Of a stretch of DNA of 64,000 bases, positions 16,551-23,886 are shown one piece after another. Source of the stretch: Blastomonas fulva (lineage in GTDB: Bacteria > Pseudomonadota > Alphaproteobacteria > Sphingomonadales > Sphingomonadaceae); the NCBI RefSeq assembly GCF_003431825.1, contig NZ_CP020083.1:1054001-1118000 (forward strand), read 5' to 3'. The stretch's first letter is position 1. Every line of letters starts with the position of its first letter. A model generated the notes under the pieces. The model worked only from the letters and a program-made list of their open reading frames with translations, was not told where the DNA came from and made no database searches. The translations under genes were made by a program, and so were the position numbers.

Positions 16551-18316
16551 GCGCGCCGGGTCGCCAAAGCGCGAGCACGATCGCGCAGGCGGTCGCCAGC
16601 GGTGCGACAAGCGCGGTCGCCGTCGCCGAGGAAACGCTGGCGCGGCTCGATGCCTATGACAGCATCCAGCCGCAGATCTGGATCAGCCGCGCATCGCCCG
16701 AGGCGCTGATTGAGGCGGCGCGCGGAATCGATGCGCGGATCGCGGCGGGCGAAACATTGCCGCTCGCGGGCGTGCCGTTCGCGGTGAAGGACAATATCGA
16801 CGTCGCCGGGTTCGAGACGACCGCAGCGTGCCCGGCCTTCGCGTACCAGCCGGACGCCTCTGCCACGGTGGTCGAGCGGCTGCTGGCGGCGGGCGCCTTG
16901 TGCGTCGGCAAGACCAATCTCGACCAGTTCGCCACCGGTCTCAACGGCACGCGCAGCCCTTATGGTAGCCCACGCAACGCCTACAACCTCGCCTATGTCA
17001 GCGGCGGATCGAGCTCGGGATCGTCGAGCGCGGTCGCCGCCGGGCTGGTCGCCTTTGCGCTCGGCACCGATACCGCAGGCTCGGGCCGCGTCCCCGCAGC
17101 GTTCCAGCATCTGATCGGGTTCAAGCCCAGCAAGGGCCGCTGGAGCAACCGGGGCGTCGTGCCTGCCTGCCGCACGCTCGATTGCGTTACCGTGTTCACC
17201 GACGACACCGCCGACGCTCGGCTGATCGACAGCGTGGTGGCGGGGTACGATGCCGCCGATGCCTGGTCCAAGCCGCTCGCCGATCGCCCGATTACGCGCA
17301 AGACCATCGGCGTGCCGCGCCGCGACCAGCGCGTGTTCTTCGGCGATCCGGAATCCGAATATCTCTACGATCGCGCGCTGGCCAGGCTTTCCGAGCTCGG
17401 CGACATCGTCGAGATCGACTACGCCCCGCTGCAGGAGGCCGCGCAATTGCTCTACAGCGGGCCCTGGGTCGCCGAGCGCACTGCCGCGATGGAGAGCATC
17501 CTCGCCAGCAACCCGCAAGCGATCGATCCCACCGTGCGGGAGATCGTCTCGGTCGGGCTGGAGGCCAAAGCAGTCGATCTGTTCAACGGCATCTACCGCC
17601 TCGCCGAATTGAAGCGCCACGCCGACACGCTGTGGGAGAGCATCGACCTGATGGCCTTCCCCACCACCGGCACGACCTATCGCGTCGCCGAACTCGCCGC
17701 CGCGCCGATCGCGCTCAACAGCGCGCTGGGGTTCTACACCAATTTCGTCAACCTGCTCGATATGGCAGCATTAGCCATTCCGGCGGGCACCCGCGCCAAC
17801 TCCACCGGCTTCGGCATTACCTTGATCGGCCCGGCGGACACCGACCGCGCGCTGCTCGATGTCGCCGACGCCTATCTTTCCATCGCCGATCTTCCCCCAC
17901 CACCCCCGCTCGATCTGGAGGGCAAAATGCAGACCGTGAAACTCGCCGTCGTCGGCGCGCACTTGAAAGACATGCCGCTGCACTGGCAGCTGACTTCGCG
18001 CGACGCGACCTTCGTCGGCGCGTTTCAGACCGCGCCCGAATACCGGCTCTATGCCATCGCCAACAGCACGCCGCCCAAGCCCGCTTTGGTGCACAGCCCC
18101 GATGGCGCGGGAATCGCGGTCGAAGTCTACGAGCTGGGCGTCGCCGAATTCGGCAGCTTCGTGGTCGAGGTGCCCCCGCCGCTCGCGATCGGGACGGTGA
18201 CATTGGCCGACGGCACTTCAGTCAAGGGCTTCGTCGCCGAACCGCGCGCGATGACCGGGGCGCAGGACATCACCCATCTGGGCGGATGGCGGGCGTATAT
18301 CGCGCAAATGACCTGA
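16547..18316 (+). CDS. atzF: Allophanate hydrolase
   Basis: Amidase-signature enzyme of 589 residues that splits allophanate into ammonia and carbon dioxide, the last step of this pathway. The Ser-cisSer-Lys triad is visible: Lys81 in AVKDNIDVAG, and the serine-rich GGSSSGSSSAVAAG with GTDTAGSGRVPA around residues 150-180. The C-terminal region from about 460 (KLAVVGAHLKDMPLHWQLTSRDATFVGAF...) matches the extra domain of AtzF/DUR1,2 enzymes. The start ATG overlaps the carboxylase stop (ATGA). The carboxylase and hydrolase are separate proteins here, unlike the fused fungal urea amidolyase. Confidence 0.94.
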   Translation: MSAPGRQSASTIAQAVASGATSAVAVAEETLARLDAYDSIQPQIWISRASPEALIEAARGIDARIAAGETLPLAGVPFAVKDNIDVAGFETTAACPAFAYQPDASATVVERLLAAGALCVGKTNLDQFATGLNGTRSPYGSPRNAYNLAYVSGGSSSGSSSAVAAGLVAFALGTDTAGSGRVPAAFQHLIGFKPSKGRWSNRGVVPACRTLDCVTVFTDDTADARLIDSVVAGYDAADAWSKPLADRPITRKTIGVPRRDQRVFFGDPESEYLYDRALARLSELGDIVEIDYAPLQEAAQLLYSGPWVAERTAAMESILASNPQAIDPTVREIVSVGLEAKAVDLFNGIYRLAELKRHADTLWESIDLMAFPTTGTTYRVAELAAAPIALNSALGFYTNFVNLLDMAALAIPAGTRANSTGFGITLIGPADTDRALLDVADAYLSIADLPPPPPLDLEGKMQTVKLAVVGAHLKDMPLHWQLTSRDATFVGAFQTAPEYRLYAIANSTPPKPALVHSPDGAGIAVEVYELGVAEFGSFVVEVPPPLAIGTVTLADGTSVKGFVAEPRAMTGAQDITHLGGWRAYIAQMT

Positions 18317-18345
18317 TTTTTTCCGGCAACACGAAAGGGCAGACG

Positions 18346-19290
18346 ATGCAGAAACTTCGCACAACGGCCGCAGCACTCGCAGCGGGGTTTTCAACCCTTT
18401 CACCGATGGCACAGGCGCACCCCGAGCAGGTGATCGACGTTCCGGGCTTTGCCGATTTCCTCGCGGTCGATGGCGACAGCGTCTGGGCGACCAACGATGG
18501 CCGGGTCGAACGCTGGTCGCGCAAGGGCAAGATCGCAGGCGTTGCCATGTCCAAGCCGTGCGGCGCGATGGCGATCCTGGACGGCTCGCTGTGGGTGGCC
18601 GACTGCAAGGAGAAGGCGCTTGTCCGGATCGACACGCAGACCGCACAGAAGGTCGCGACAATTCCGACCGGCCTTGCCAGCACGGGCGAATTGAATGTGG
18701 TCGCAGGCGCAGGATCGATCTGGGTGGCGAGCGACAATGTCGCGGGCAAGGTTGCGCGCGTCGACCCCGCGACCAACACTGTCATCGCCAGCATCACCGT
18801 CAGCCCCGGAACCTGGTATCTCACCTATGGCTTCGGCGCGGTGTGGGCGGTGAGCAGCGAGAGCAAGACAGTCCAGCGCATTGATCCTGCCACCAACACG
18901 GTCACCAAGACGACTACGCTGGGCAATATCCCCGGCTTTCTGGCGGCGGGTGAAGGCGCGGTGTGGGTGCAGGAGCAGGGCGATGGCACGGTCGCGAAGA
19001 TCGACCCCGAGACCGGCGCGGTGCTGGGCCGGGTCAAGGTCGGCGCGGTGCTCAAATATGGCGATATCGATACCGGCGCCGGGATGGTGTGGCTGCGCAC
19101 CACCGAGGACCAGACCTTCGTGGCGATCGACCCGAAAACACTCGAGGTCGTCGCCAGGCTGGGCAAGGCGGAGGGCAGCGGCGCGCTGCGCTATGTGTCG
19201 TCCGGGACCAGCACCGGCCTTTGGACATCGGCGCACGACGTGCACACGCTGACCTGGTGGCCCGAGCCGATCCTCACGCCAAAGCCCTGA
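18346..19290 (+). CDS. Secreted YVTN/beta-propeller repeat protein
   Basis: A 314-residue protein with a cleavable signal (TTAAALAAGFSTLSPMAQAHP) and about six to seven repeated blades of the form xxVWVxxxxxxxVxRIDPxTNxVxxTIxxG; examples are GSLWVADCKEKALVRIDTQT, GSIWVASDNVAGKVARVDPATNTV, GAVWAVSSESKTVQRIDPATNTV and GAVWVQEQGDGTVAKIDPETGAV. No catalytic residues are recognised; such propellers usually bind ligands or proteins. It begins 29 bp after atzF with GAAAGGGCAG upstream, so it is the last gene of the guanidine operon. A periplasmic propeller is not a known core part of such operons, so its role is open. Confidence 0.85.
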   Translation: MQKLRTTAAALAAGFSTLSPMAQAHPEQVIDVPGFADFLAVDGDSVWATNDGRVERWSRKGKIAGVAMSKPCGAMAILDGSLWVADCKEKALVRIDTQTAQKVATIPTGLASTGELNVVAGAGSIWVASDNVAGKVARVDPATNTVIASITVSPGTWYLTYGFGAVWAVSSESKTVQRIDPATNTVTKTTTLGNIPGFLAAGEGAVWVQEQGDGTVAKIDPETGAVLGRVKVGAVLKYGDIDTGAGMVWLRTTEDQTFVAIDPKTLEVVARLGKAEGSGALRYVSSGTSTGLWTSAHDVHTLTWWPEPILTPKP

Positions 19291-19329
19291 AACGCAAAGC
19301 CTTGAATCGCAAGGCCTGAAACGCAAGGT
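19286..19329. repeat. Three imperfect 15-bp tandem units
   Basis: Units of the form CCTGAAACGCAAAG(G) repeat three times from the last codons of the propeller gene into the gap, with a partial fourth unit. No function is evident. Confidence 0.4.
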
Positions 19330-19394
19330 CTGCAACGGGTACCCTCGCCCATCCGCGACCGGGTGCTCCCGGCCGCGGAACGGGCAGGAAAGGA

Positions 19395-19742
19395 TCAGCG
19401 CAACGCTGCGACCTGGGTGGCCGAGGTGCTCGCGCGGGCAAGCCGGGCTTCGATCTGCGCGCGGACATCGGCGGCCACCGACACGCGGCATTCGCGAGTC
19501 TTGGCCTCTGCTGCGAGATGGACATTGGCGAGACGCTCGCCGCACACCGCGCGCGCGGCCTGATCGACACGGATCGCGAGACGCTGCTGGCCATCGGCGG
19601 TCGACAGATCAAGCCCCTGCAGGTTGAGGATCGCCTTGTCCTTGGCGAAAGGGTTCTCGGATGCGGTGTTTTCGGATGCGACAGCGGCGCCAGCCGAAAG
19701 CGCAAAGGCAAAGGTGGCGAGTGCCACAAGGCCGGTTTTCAT
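19395..19742 (-). CDS. UrcA family protein
   Basis: Small exported protein of 115 residues typical of Sphingomonadales and Caulobacterales. Signal peptide MKTGLVALATFAFALSAGAAVASE, then the UrcA core: V/L-x-L-x-GLDLSTADGQQRLAIRVDQAARAVCGE and KTRECRVSVAADVRAQIEARLARA, with two cysteines that may pair. Molecular function is unknown for the family. It has its own promoter: TTGAAA and TATACA spaced by exactly 17 bp on the minus strand, and AAGGAGATG before the start. It stands alone between opposed or unrelated units. Confidence 0.9.
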   Translation of the reverse strand: MKTGLVALATFAFALSAGAAVASENTASENPFAKDKAILNLQGLDLSTADGQQRLAIRVDQAARAVCGERLANVHLAAEAKTRECRVSVAADVRAQIEARLARASTSATQVAALR

Positions 19743-19792
19743 GGTTCATCTCCTTGCGAGTGACAGATACGGCTCTGCGGCCGCTGGCGCAC

Positions 19793-19821
19793 TGTATAGC
19801 GCCACGCAAGGAAACTTTCAA
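19793..19821 (-). promoter_or_regulatory. Sigma70-type promoter of the UrcA gene
   Basis: Minus strand -35 TTGAAA (19816-19821) and -10 TATACA (19793-19798) separated by 17 bp, about 50 bp upstream of the start at 19742. This is one of the clearest consensus-like promoters in the window. Confidence 0.7.
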
Positions 19822-19868
19822 TATAGTGCGCAGATTTGTTCTTTTATTACTTTGCTCTGACCCCGTTA

Positions 19869-20246
19869 TTACTTCACCCGAACCACCAGCATCGCCAGAT
19901 CGCGCTTGGGCGCCAGCATCCCTATGGGCAGCGGAGCCTCTTGCGCGACATCTGCGACCGCCACCGAAATGCTCTGCGCATGCGGCGGTGACCACGCGCG
20001 CACGGTGCTCACCGGAACCCGAACCCGCCAGTGGCGCGCGCCCTGCGTCTCGACCTCATGGCCGTTGATGCGGATCTGCGCAGTCGCATCGTCGCGTCGC
20101 CCCGTGACCTGCAGGCAGCTTTGCGCGCCGCATGCAACCAGCCGGGTGGCAGGCGCGGGCCCGGCCAGCGCCGGAGCGGATATCGCCAGCAACGGGCTCA
20201 GCGCAAGCAGGGCAAATCGGGTCATAAGCGGGGTGCTCCGTGTCAT
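19869..20246 (-). CDS. Small exported protein, unknown function
   Basis: A 125-residue product with a signal peptide (MTRFALLALSPLLAISAPALAG). The mature part has a likely disulphide (VACGAQSCLQVTG) and otherwise looks like a single beta-rich domain (QIRINGHEVETQGARHWRVRVPVSTVRAWSPPHAQSISVAV). No family recognised. The first ATG overlaps the sulfotransferase stop (ATGA), which argues it is translated as the third gene of the sterol-desaturase/sulfotransferase operon; Met8 at 20225 is the alternative start and gives a more typical signal peptide. Role inferred only as periplasmic partner of that operon. Confidence 0.75.
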   Translation of the reverse strand: MTRSTPLMTRFALLALSPLLAISAPALAGPAPATRLVACGAQSCLQVTGRRDDATAQIRINGHEVETQGARHWRVRVPVSTVRAWSPPHAQSISVAVADVAQEAPLPIGMLAPKRDLAMLVVRVK

Positions 20247-21820
20247 TCGGTGGCGATGCCGTGCTGTTCGAAAAAGGCGCGGACGGGCTCCAGCACCTCG
20301 GCATGCCGCTTCCAGCGGGCGACCGAGTCGGAGTAGATCGGGCGGCGGACCTGCGCGGCGCTGGGGGTCGAGACGGGCGCTGCGTTCTCGTGAAAGCTGA
20401 GGCAGCGCTCGGACCAGTCGAGCCCGGCATGCTCGATCAGGCGGCGGGTCTGTCCCTGCTGATCGGCGATGAGGTCCTCATACGCGACTTCGAGCACCCG
20501 CCCGGGCATCTCGCGCGCCCACAGCGCCATCAGCCGGTCGAAGCGGACATAATAGGCCGCGATATCGAGCAGGTCGTAGCTGTAGTCGTAGTAACGCGAG
20601 CTGATCGCGAACAGGTTGCGGAAGTTGGCAAGCACCGTGTCCATCGGGTTGCGGCGCAGGCAGATGATCCGGGCCTCGGGAAGCGCGCGCGCGATGAAGC
20701 CGGCATACTGGAAATTGCCCGGAAACTTGTCGGTGAAACGCAGCGACGGGTCGCGGCGGTGATGCCGCGCGCGCTTGAGATAATCGTGCCCGATCCGACC
20801 CATGTCGGCCCGCGAAGCGGCCGCGATGGTCTCGGCGTCCAGAACGGTCCGGCTGCGCGTCGCCGCTGCCATCTTCACCGCCAGCGGCATCGCCTGGAGT
20901 TCGCCTGCGCTTTCCACGCCGGGGTGCGAGGAGACGATGCGGTCGACCAGCGTGGTGCCGGTGCGCGGCATGCCGATGATGAAGATCGGTGCCTCGCGCG
21001 AGAGCGCGGCGGCAGGCGCGGCGCGCACCGCCGGCCAGTGCGCCTCGATCGCATCGAACGCGGCGGCGTCGCGCGCGAAACTGTAATCGAGCGTGCGGCG
21101 GTGCTCGCCATTGGCCGCGCACAGCATGTCGAGCGCCTGGTCAGGCTCGCCAATATCCTCGAGCTCCTTGGCCAGCGCATAGCCCAGCAGCAGCCGGTCG
21201 CGGCCGTCTCGCGCCTGGGCATGGATTCGGCCCAGCCGCGCGACATGATTGGCCCCGGCGCTTTGCTTGCGCAGGCTGGAGAGCAGGTGGTGCGCGCGCG
21301 CATGGCCCGGCACCATCGCGATCAGCGCTTCCAGCGCCGCGTCGGCAGCATCCACCCGGCCCAGAAAGTTGAGCGTGACTGCATGGTTGTAGCGATATTC
21401 GCTGTTGCCCGGCTCCAGCGCGACGGCATGGGCAAAGTGCACCAGCGCTGCGGCATGATCCCCCAGCCTTGCATAGACGCAGCCCATGGTATCGCGGCTG
21501 AGCGCGTCTTCGGGCGGCGCCTTTTCAGCCGCACGCAGGGTGGCCGCCGCATCGCCGTCACGCCGCACCAGGCAGAACAATTTGGCGAGCTGTGCGCAAT
21601 ATTCGCCGCGTGGGTCGAGCGCCACCGCGCGGTCGAGATGCAGCACCCCCGCCTGGATCCGGCCCTGGCTCGATTCGACCACACCCAGCAGGAAATGCGC
21701 CTCGGCATCGGCGGGGCTGTCCGCCAGCAGCGCGCTCGCCAGCGCGTGGGTTGCCTGCAGGTCTCCCTTCGCCAGCGCCTGGCGCGCCGCATCGATCCGC
21801 CGGGAGCGCGTGACGATCAT
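20243..21820 (-). CDS. TPR-repeat sulfotransferase
   Basis: Fusion of N-terminal tetratricopeptide repeats (about residues 1-240; units such as AEAHFLLGVVESSQGRIQAGVLHLDRAVALDP and DTMGCVYARLGDHAAALVHFAHAVALEP) with a C-terminal sulfotransferase domain. The PAPS 5'-phosphosulfate loop is FIIGMPRTGTTLVDRIVSSHP near residue 278. The 3'-phosphate-binding region follows (ARIICLRRNPMDTVLANF), and a late motif YEDLIADQQGQTRRLIEHAGL closes the fold. It should move sulfate from PAPS to an alcohol on a lipid, glycan or protein. It overlaps both neighbours by ATGA junctions, so the adjacent sterol-desaturase-family hydroxylase could create the hydroxyl that is sulfated; this link is inference. Confidence 0.88.
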   Translation of the reverse strand: MIVTRSRRIDAARQALAKGDLQATHALASALLADSPADAEAHFLLGVVESSQGRIQAGVLHLDRAVALDPRGEYCAQLAKLFCLVRRDGDAAATLRAAEKAPPEDALSRDTMGCVYARLGDHAAALVHFAHAVALEPGNSEYRYNHAVTLNFLGRVDAADAALEALIAMVPGHARAHHLLSSLRKQSAGANHVARLGRIHAQARDGRDRLLLGYALAKELEDIGEPDQALDMLCAANGEHRRTLDYSFARDAAAFDAIEAHWPAVRAAPAAALSREAPIFIIGMPRTGTTLVDRIVSSHPGVESAGELQAMPLAVKMAAATRSRTVLDAETIAAASRADMGRIGHDYLKRARHHRRDPSLRFTDKFPGNFQYAGFIARALPEARIICLRRNPMDTVLANFRNLFAISSRYYDYSYDLLDIAAYYVRFDRLMALWAREMPGRVLEVAYEDLIADQQGQTRRLIEHAGLDWSERCLSFHENAAPVSTPSAAQVRRPIYSDSVARWKRHAEVLEPVRAFFEQHGIATE

Positions 21821-22776
21821 GCCGCGGCAGCGCCTCCCGTGCCAGCATCGTCCTGCCCGGACGGGGTGCGCGCCGCCCCGGTCGGCGTCCCGCGCCGCGC
21901 CTTGATCCGGTCGATCAGCGGCTGGAACGGAAAGATCGTCTGCTCCCAGATCGAAAGCCGCCTGCGATCATCCTGCCCCACCAGAACCCCTTCGCCCTCA
22001 CGATAGGTGCCGAAGATGCGATCGAGCAGGATCAGCGAATTGCCGTAGTTGCAGCGGGTGTTTTCGTAATCGGTCGAATGATGCAGGCTGTGATGGCGGA
22101 TGGTGGTGAAGACGTAAGAATACCAGATCGGCGGGTTGGACTTCACATTGGCGTGCGCGAAGGTCGCGATGACGTTGAGCGTGTTGAGCCCCGCAAACAG
22201 CGCGGTCATTTCGAAGTCGAACAGCGCCAGCACGCTCAGGCTGATCAGGAACAGCTCGATCGGGTTGCCCACCGCACCCTTTGCGGCATTGAGCTGGGTG
22301 ATGTGGTGGTGCGGGGCGTGGGTCAGCCAGAACGGCGTCGAATTGTGCATCAACCGGTGCATCCAGTACTGGCCGAACTCCAGGATGACGATGACCATCA
22401 TCACCTGCACCAGCCAGGGCACCTGCGCCATCCAGGTGGTGGAGATCCCCAAAGCGGTCTTGGCCGCGAGCAGCGGGTCCTCGGCCAGTGTCTTGCTCAG
22501 CCAGGCGATCACCGTCGCGCTCAGCACCACGTAGAACAGATCGGTGAAGAATTCCTGGGCATTCATCCGCCAGCCGCTGTGCCGCTCGTGCACGAACTCA
22601 AGCAGCAGAACGATCACCGTGATCGCCGAAGAGGTGACGATCAGCGTCCACGGATTGCCGGTCACCGCCTTGGGCGCATAGGCCCAGAACAGCAGCACCA
22701 GCGCGATCATGAAAGGCGGGACAAGGTTGAAAACCCGGTCCTTCAGGGTTTCAGAGGGGGTGACGATCGATGACAT
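21817..22776 (-). CDS. Sterol desaturase / fatty acid hydroxylase superfamily protein (paralogue 2)
   Basis: Second membrane di-iron oxygenase of this family, 319 residues, several helices, histidine clusters HRLMH (about residue 144), HAPHHH (about 158) and RHHSLHHS (about 233). It shares long identical blocks with the protein at 3010-4023, so the two arose by duplication and may act on the same substrate class. First gene of an operon with the sulfotransferase and a secreted protein. A perfect 17-bp dyad lies 76 bp upstream of the ATG, overlapping the lysR stop codon. Substrate unknown. Confidence 0.9.
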   Translation of the reverse strand: MSSIVTPSETLKDRVFNLVPPFMIALVLLFWAYAPKAVTGNPWTLIVTSSAITVIVLLLEFVHERHSGWRMNAQEFFTDLFYVVLSATVIAWLSKTLAEDPLLAAKTALGISTTWMAQVPWLVQVMMVIVILEFGQYWMHRLMHNSTPFWLTHAPHHHITQLNAAKGAVGNPIELFLISLSVLALFDFEMTALFAGLNTLNVIATFAHANVKSNPPIWYSYVFTTIRHHSLHHSTDYENTRCNYGNSLILLDRIFGTYREGEGVLVGQDDRRRLSIWEQTIFPFQPLIDRIKARRGTPTGAARTPSGQDDAGTGGAAAA

Positions 22777-22851
22777 GCCGCAACTCCGTTGTGGCGGAGA
22801 AGTCTGCGCTGCAGTGCATCATAAAGGCAGGGGCAAATCCTGAATGAAAGA

Positions 22852-22868
22852 CATAGATACGATCTATG
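22852..22868. promoter_or_regulatory. LysR-type dyad CATAGA-N5-TCTATG, site 2
   Basis: Perfect inverted repeat (7-bp arms CATAGAT/ATCTATG with 3-bp centre) containing T-N11-A. It overlaps the stop codon of the lysR gene and precedes the sterol desaturase start by 76 bp. Confidence 0.65.
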
Positions 22869-23802
22869 CCCGGCGCAGCGCCCTTACCCTGCGAAAGACC
22901 TCGTCCCAGAACAGTTGCGTCGCGGTGTCGCGCGCAGGATCGGTGCGGGCGAGCAGATAGATGTCATAGCTGGGCTCGACATCGGCATGCAGCAGCGGCC
23001 ACAGCCTGCCTTTGGCCACCTCGCCCTCGGCCGCCAGGATCGGCAGGAACCCGATGCCGACGCCCAGAGTGATCATGCGCTTGGCCTCGTTGATATCCTC
23101 GGCCAGTCCGCTTGCGCGCGTGCCCAGCCGGTTGCGGCGGCGCAGATGGGTGATCAACTCGATCTCGTCCTCGCCGGTGAGCACGAAGCGCTCGTCCTTC
23201 AGGTCGCTCAGTCGGCTGACGCGATGCCCGAAATAGGGGCTGCTGCGCGAGCAATAGAGCTGCTGCCGCTCGACCAGCAAGGGCTCGTACATCAGGCTGC
23301 CGCGCACCGAGCTGTCATAGCTCACCCCGATCTCGACCTCGCCCTGTTCGAGCGCGTCGAGCACCTGCCGCCAGGGCGACACCCGGATCTCGATATGGAT
23401 ATCGGGGTTGCGCCGGTGGAAGCTGGCGATCGCCTCGTCGAATTCGGGCGAGACGAGCCCCGAGACGATCTGGATGCGGACGAACCCTTCTACCCGCTTG
23501 GTCGCCTGCGCGATCTGGTGCGGCATCATCCGCGCCGATTCGAGCATGTCCTCGCACAAAGCCAGCATCGCCTTGCCCGCGGTGGTCATCTCCACCCCGG
23601 TGGCGGTGCGGTGCAGCAGCGTGGTGCCGACATGCTCCTCGAGCCGCTTGAGCGCCGCGCTGATGCTGGGCTGCTGGCGGTTGAGCGTGCGCGCTGCCGC
23701 ACCGATTCCGCCCGCGCGGACGATGTCGACAAAGGTGCGCATCAGGTTCCAGTCCACCCGGCTGGCGAATTTCTTGTCGATCAGCGGAATGCGGTCGCTC
23801 AT
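22864..23802 (-). CDS. LysR-family transcriptional regulator (sterol desaturase regulon candidate)
   Basis: Winged-helix regulator of about 312 residues. The N-terminal HTH reads WNLMRTFVDIVRAGGIGAAARTLNRQQPSISAALKRLEEHVGTTLLHRTATGVEMTTAG, followed by the periplasmic-binding-like effector domain (FVRIQIVSGLVSPEFDEAIASFHRRNPDIHIEIRV). ATG 23800-23802 is preferred over an upstream start because GGGGGGAAT lies just before it and the frame upstream overlaps the promoter region. A T-N11-A dyad related to those before both sterol desaturase genes lies 41 bp upstream, consistent with autoregulation. The inducer is not predictable from sequence. Confidence 0.92.
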   Translation of the reverse strand: MSDRIPLIDKKFASRVDWNLMRTFVDIVRAGGIGAAARTLNRQQPSISAALKRLEEHVGTTLLHRTATGVEMTTAGKAMLALCEDMLESARMMPHQIAQATKRVEGFVRIQIVSGLVSPEFDEAIASFHRRNPDIHIEIRVSPWRQVLDALEQGEVEIGVSYDSSVRGSLMYEPLLVERQQLYCSRSSPYFGHRVSRLSDLKDERFVLTGEDEIELITHLRRRNRLGTRASGLAEDINEAKRMITLGVGIGFLPILAAEGEVAKGRLWPLLHADVEPSYDIYLLARTDPARDTATQLFWDEVFRRVRALRRA

Positions 23803-23842
23803 TTCGGTGATTCCCCCCGGAATTGGTGTCGCCGGGACGGAG

Positions 23843-23859
23843 CATAGATGAAATCGATG
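23843..23859. promoter_or_regulatory. LysR-type dyad CATAGA-N5-TCGATG, site 3
   Basis: Same 17-bp layout as sites 1 and 2 with one arm mismatch (TCGATG for TCTATG) and the T-N11-A core kept; located 41 bp upstream of the lysR ATG. Confidence 0.55.
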
Positions 23860-23886
23860 GGATTCCAACAATGCGCTGTTACGCCG

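Noticed and set aside
19844..19874. Direct repeat TTATTACTT near the UrcA promoter as a third NikR-like operator
   Set aside because: The halves are direct, not inverted, and the spacing differs from the two TATTAC-N14-GTAATA sites.
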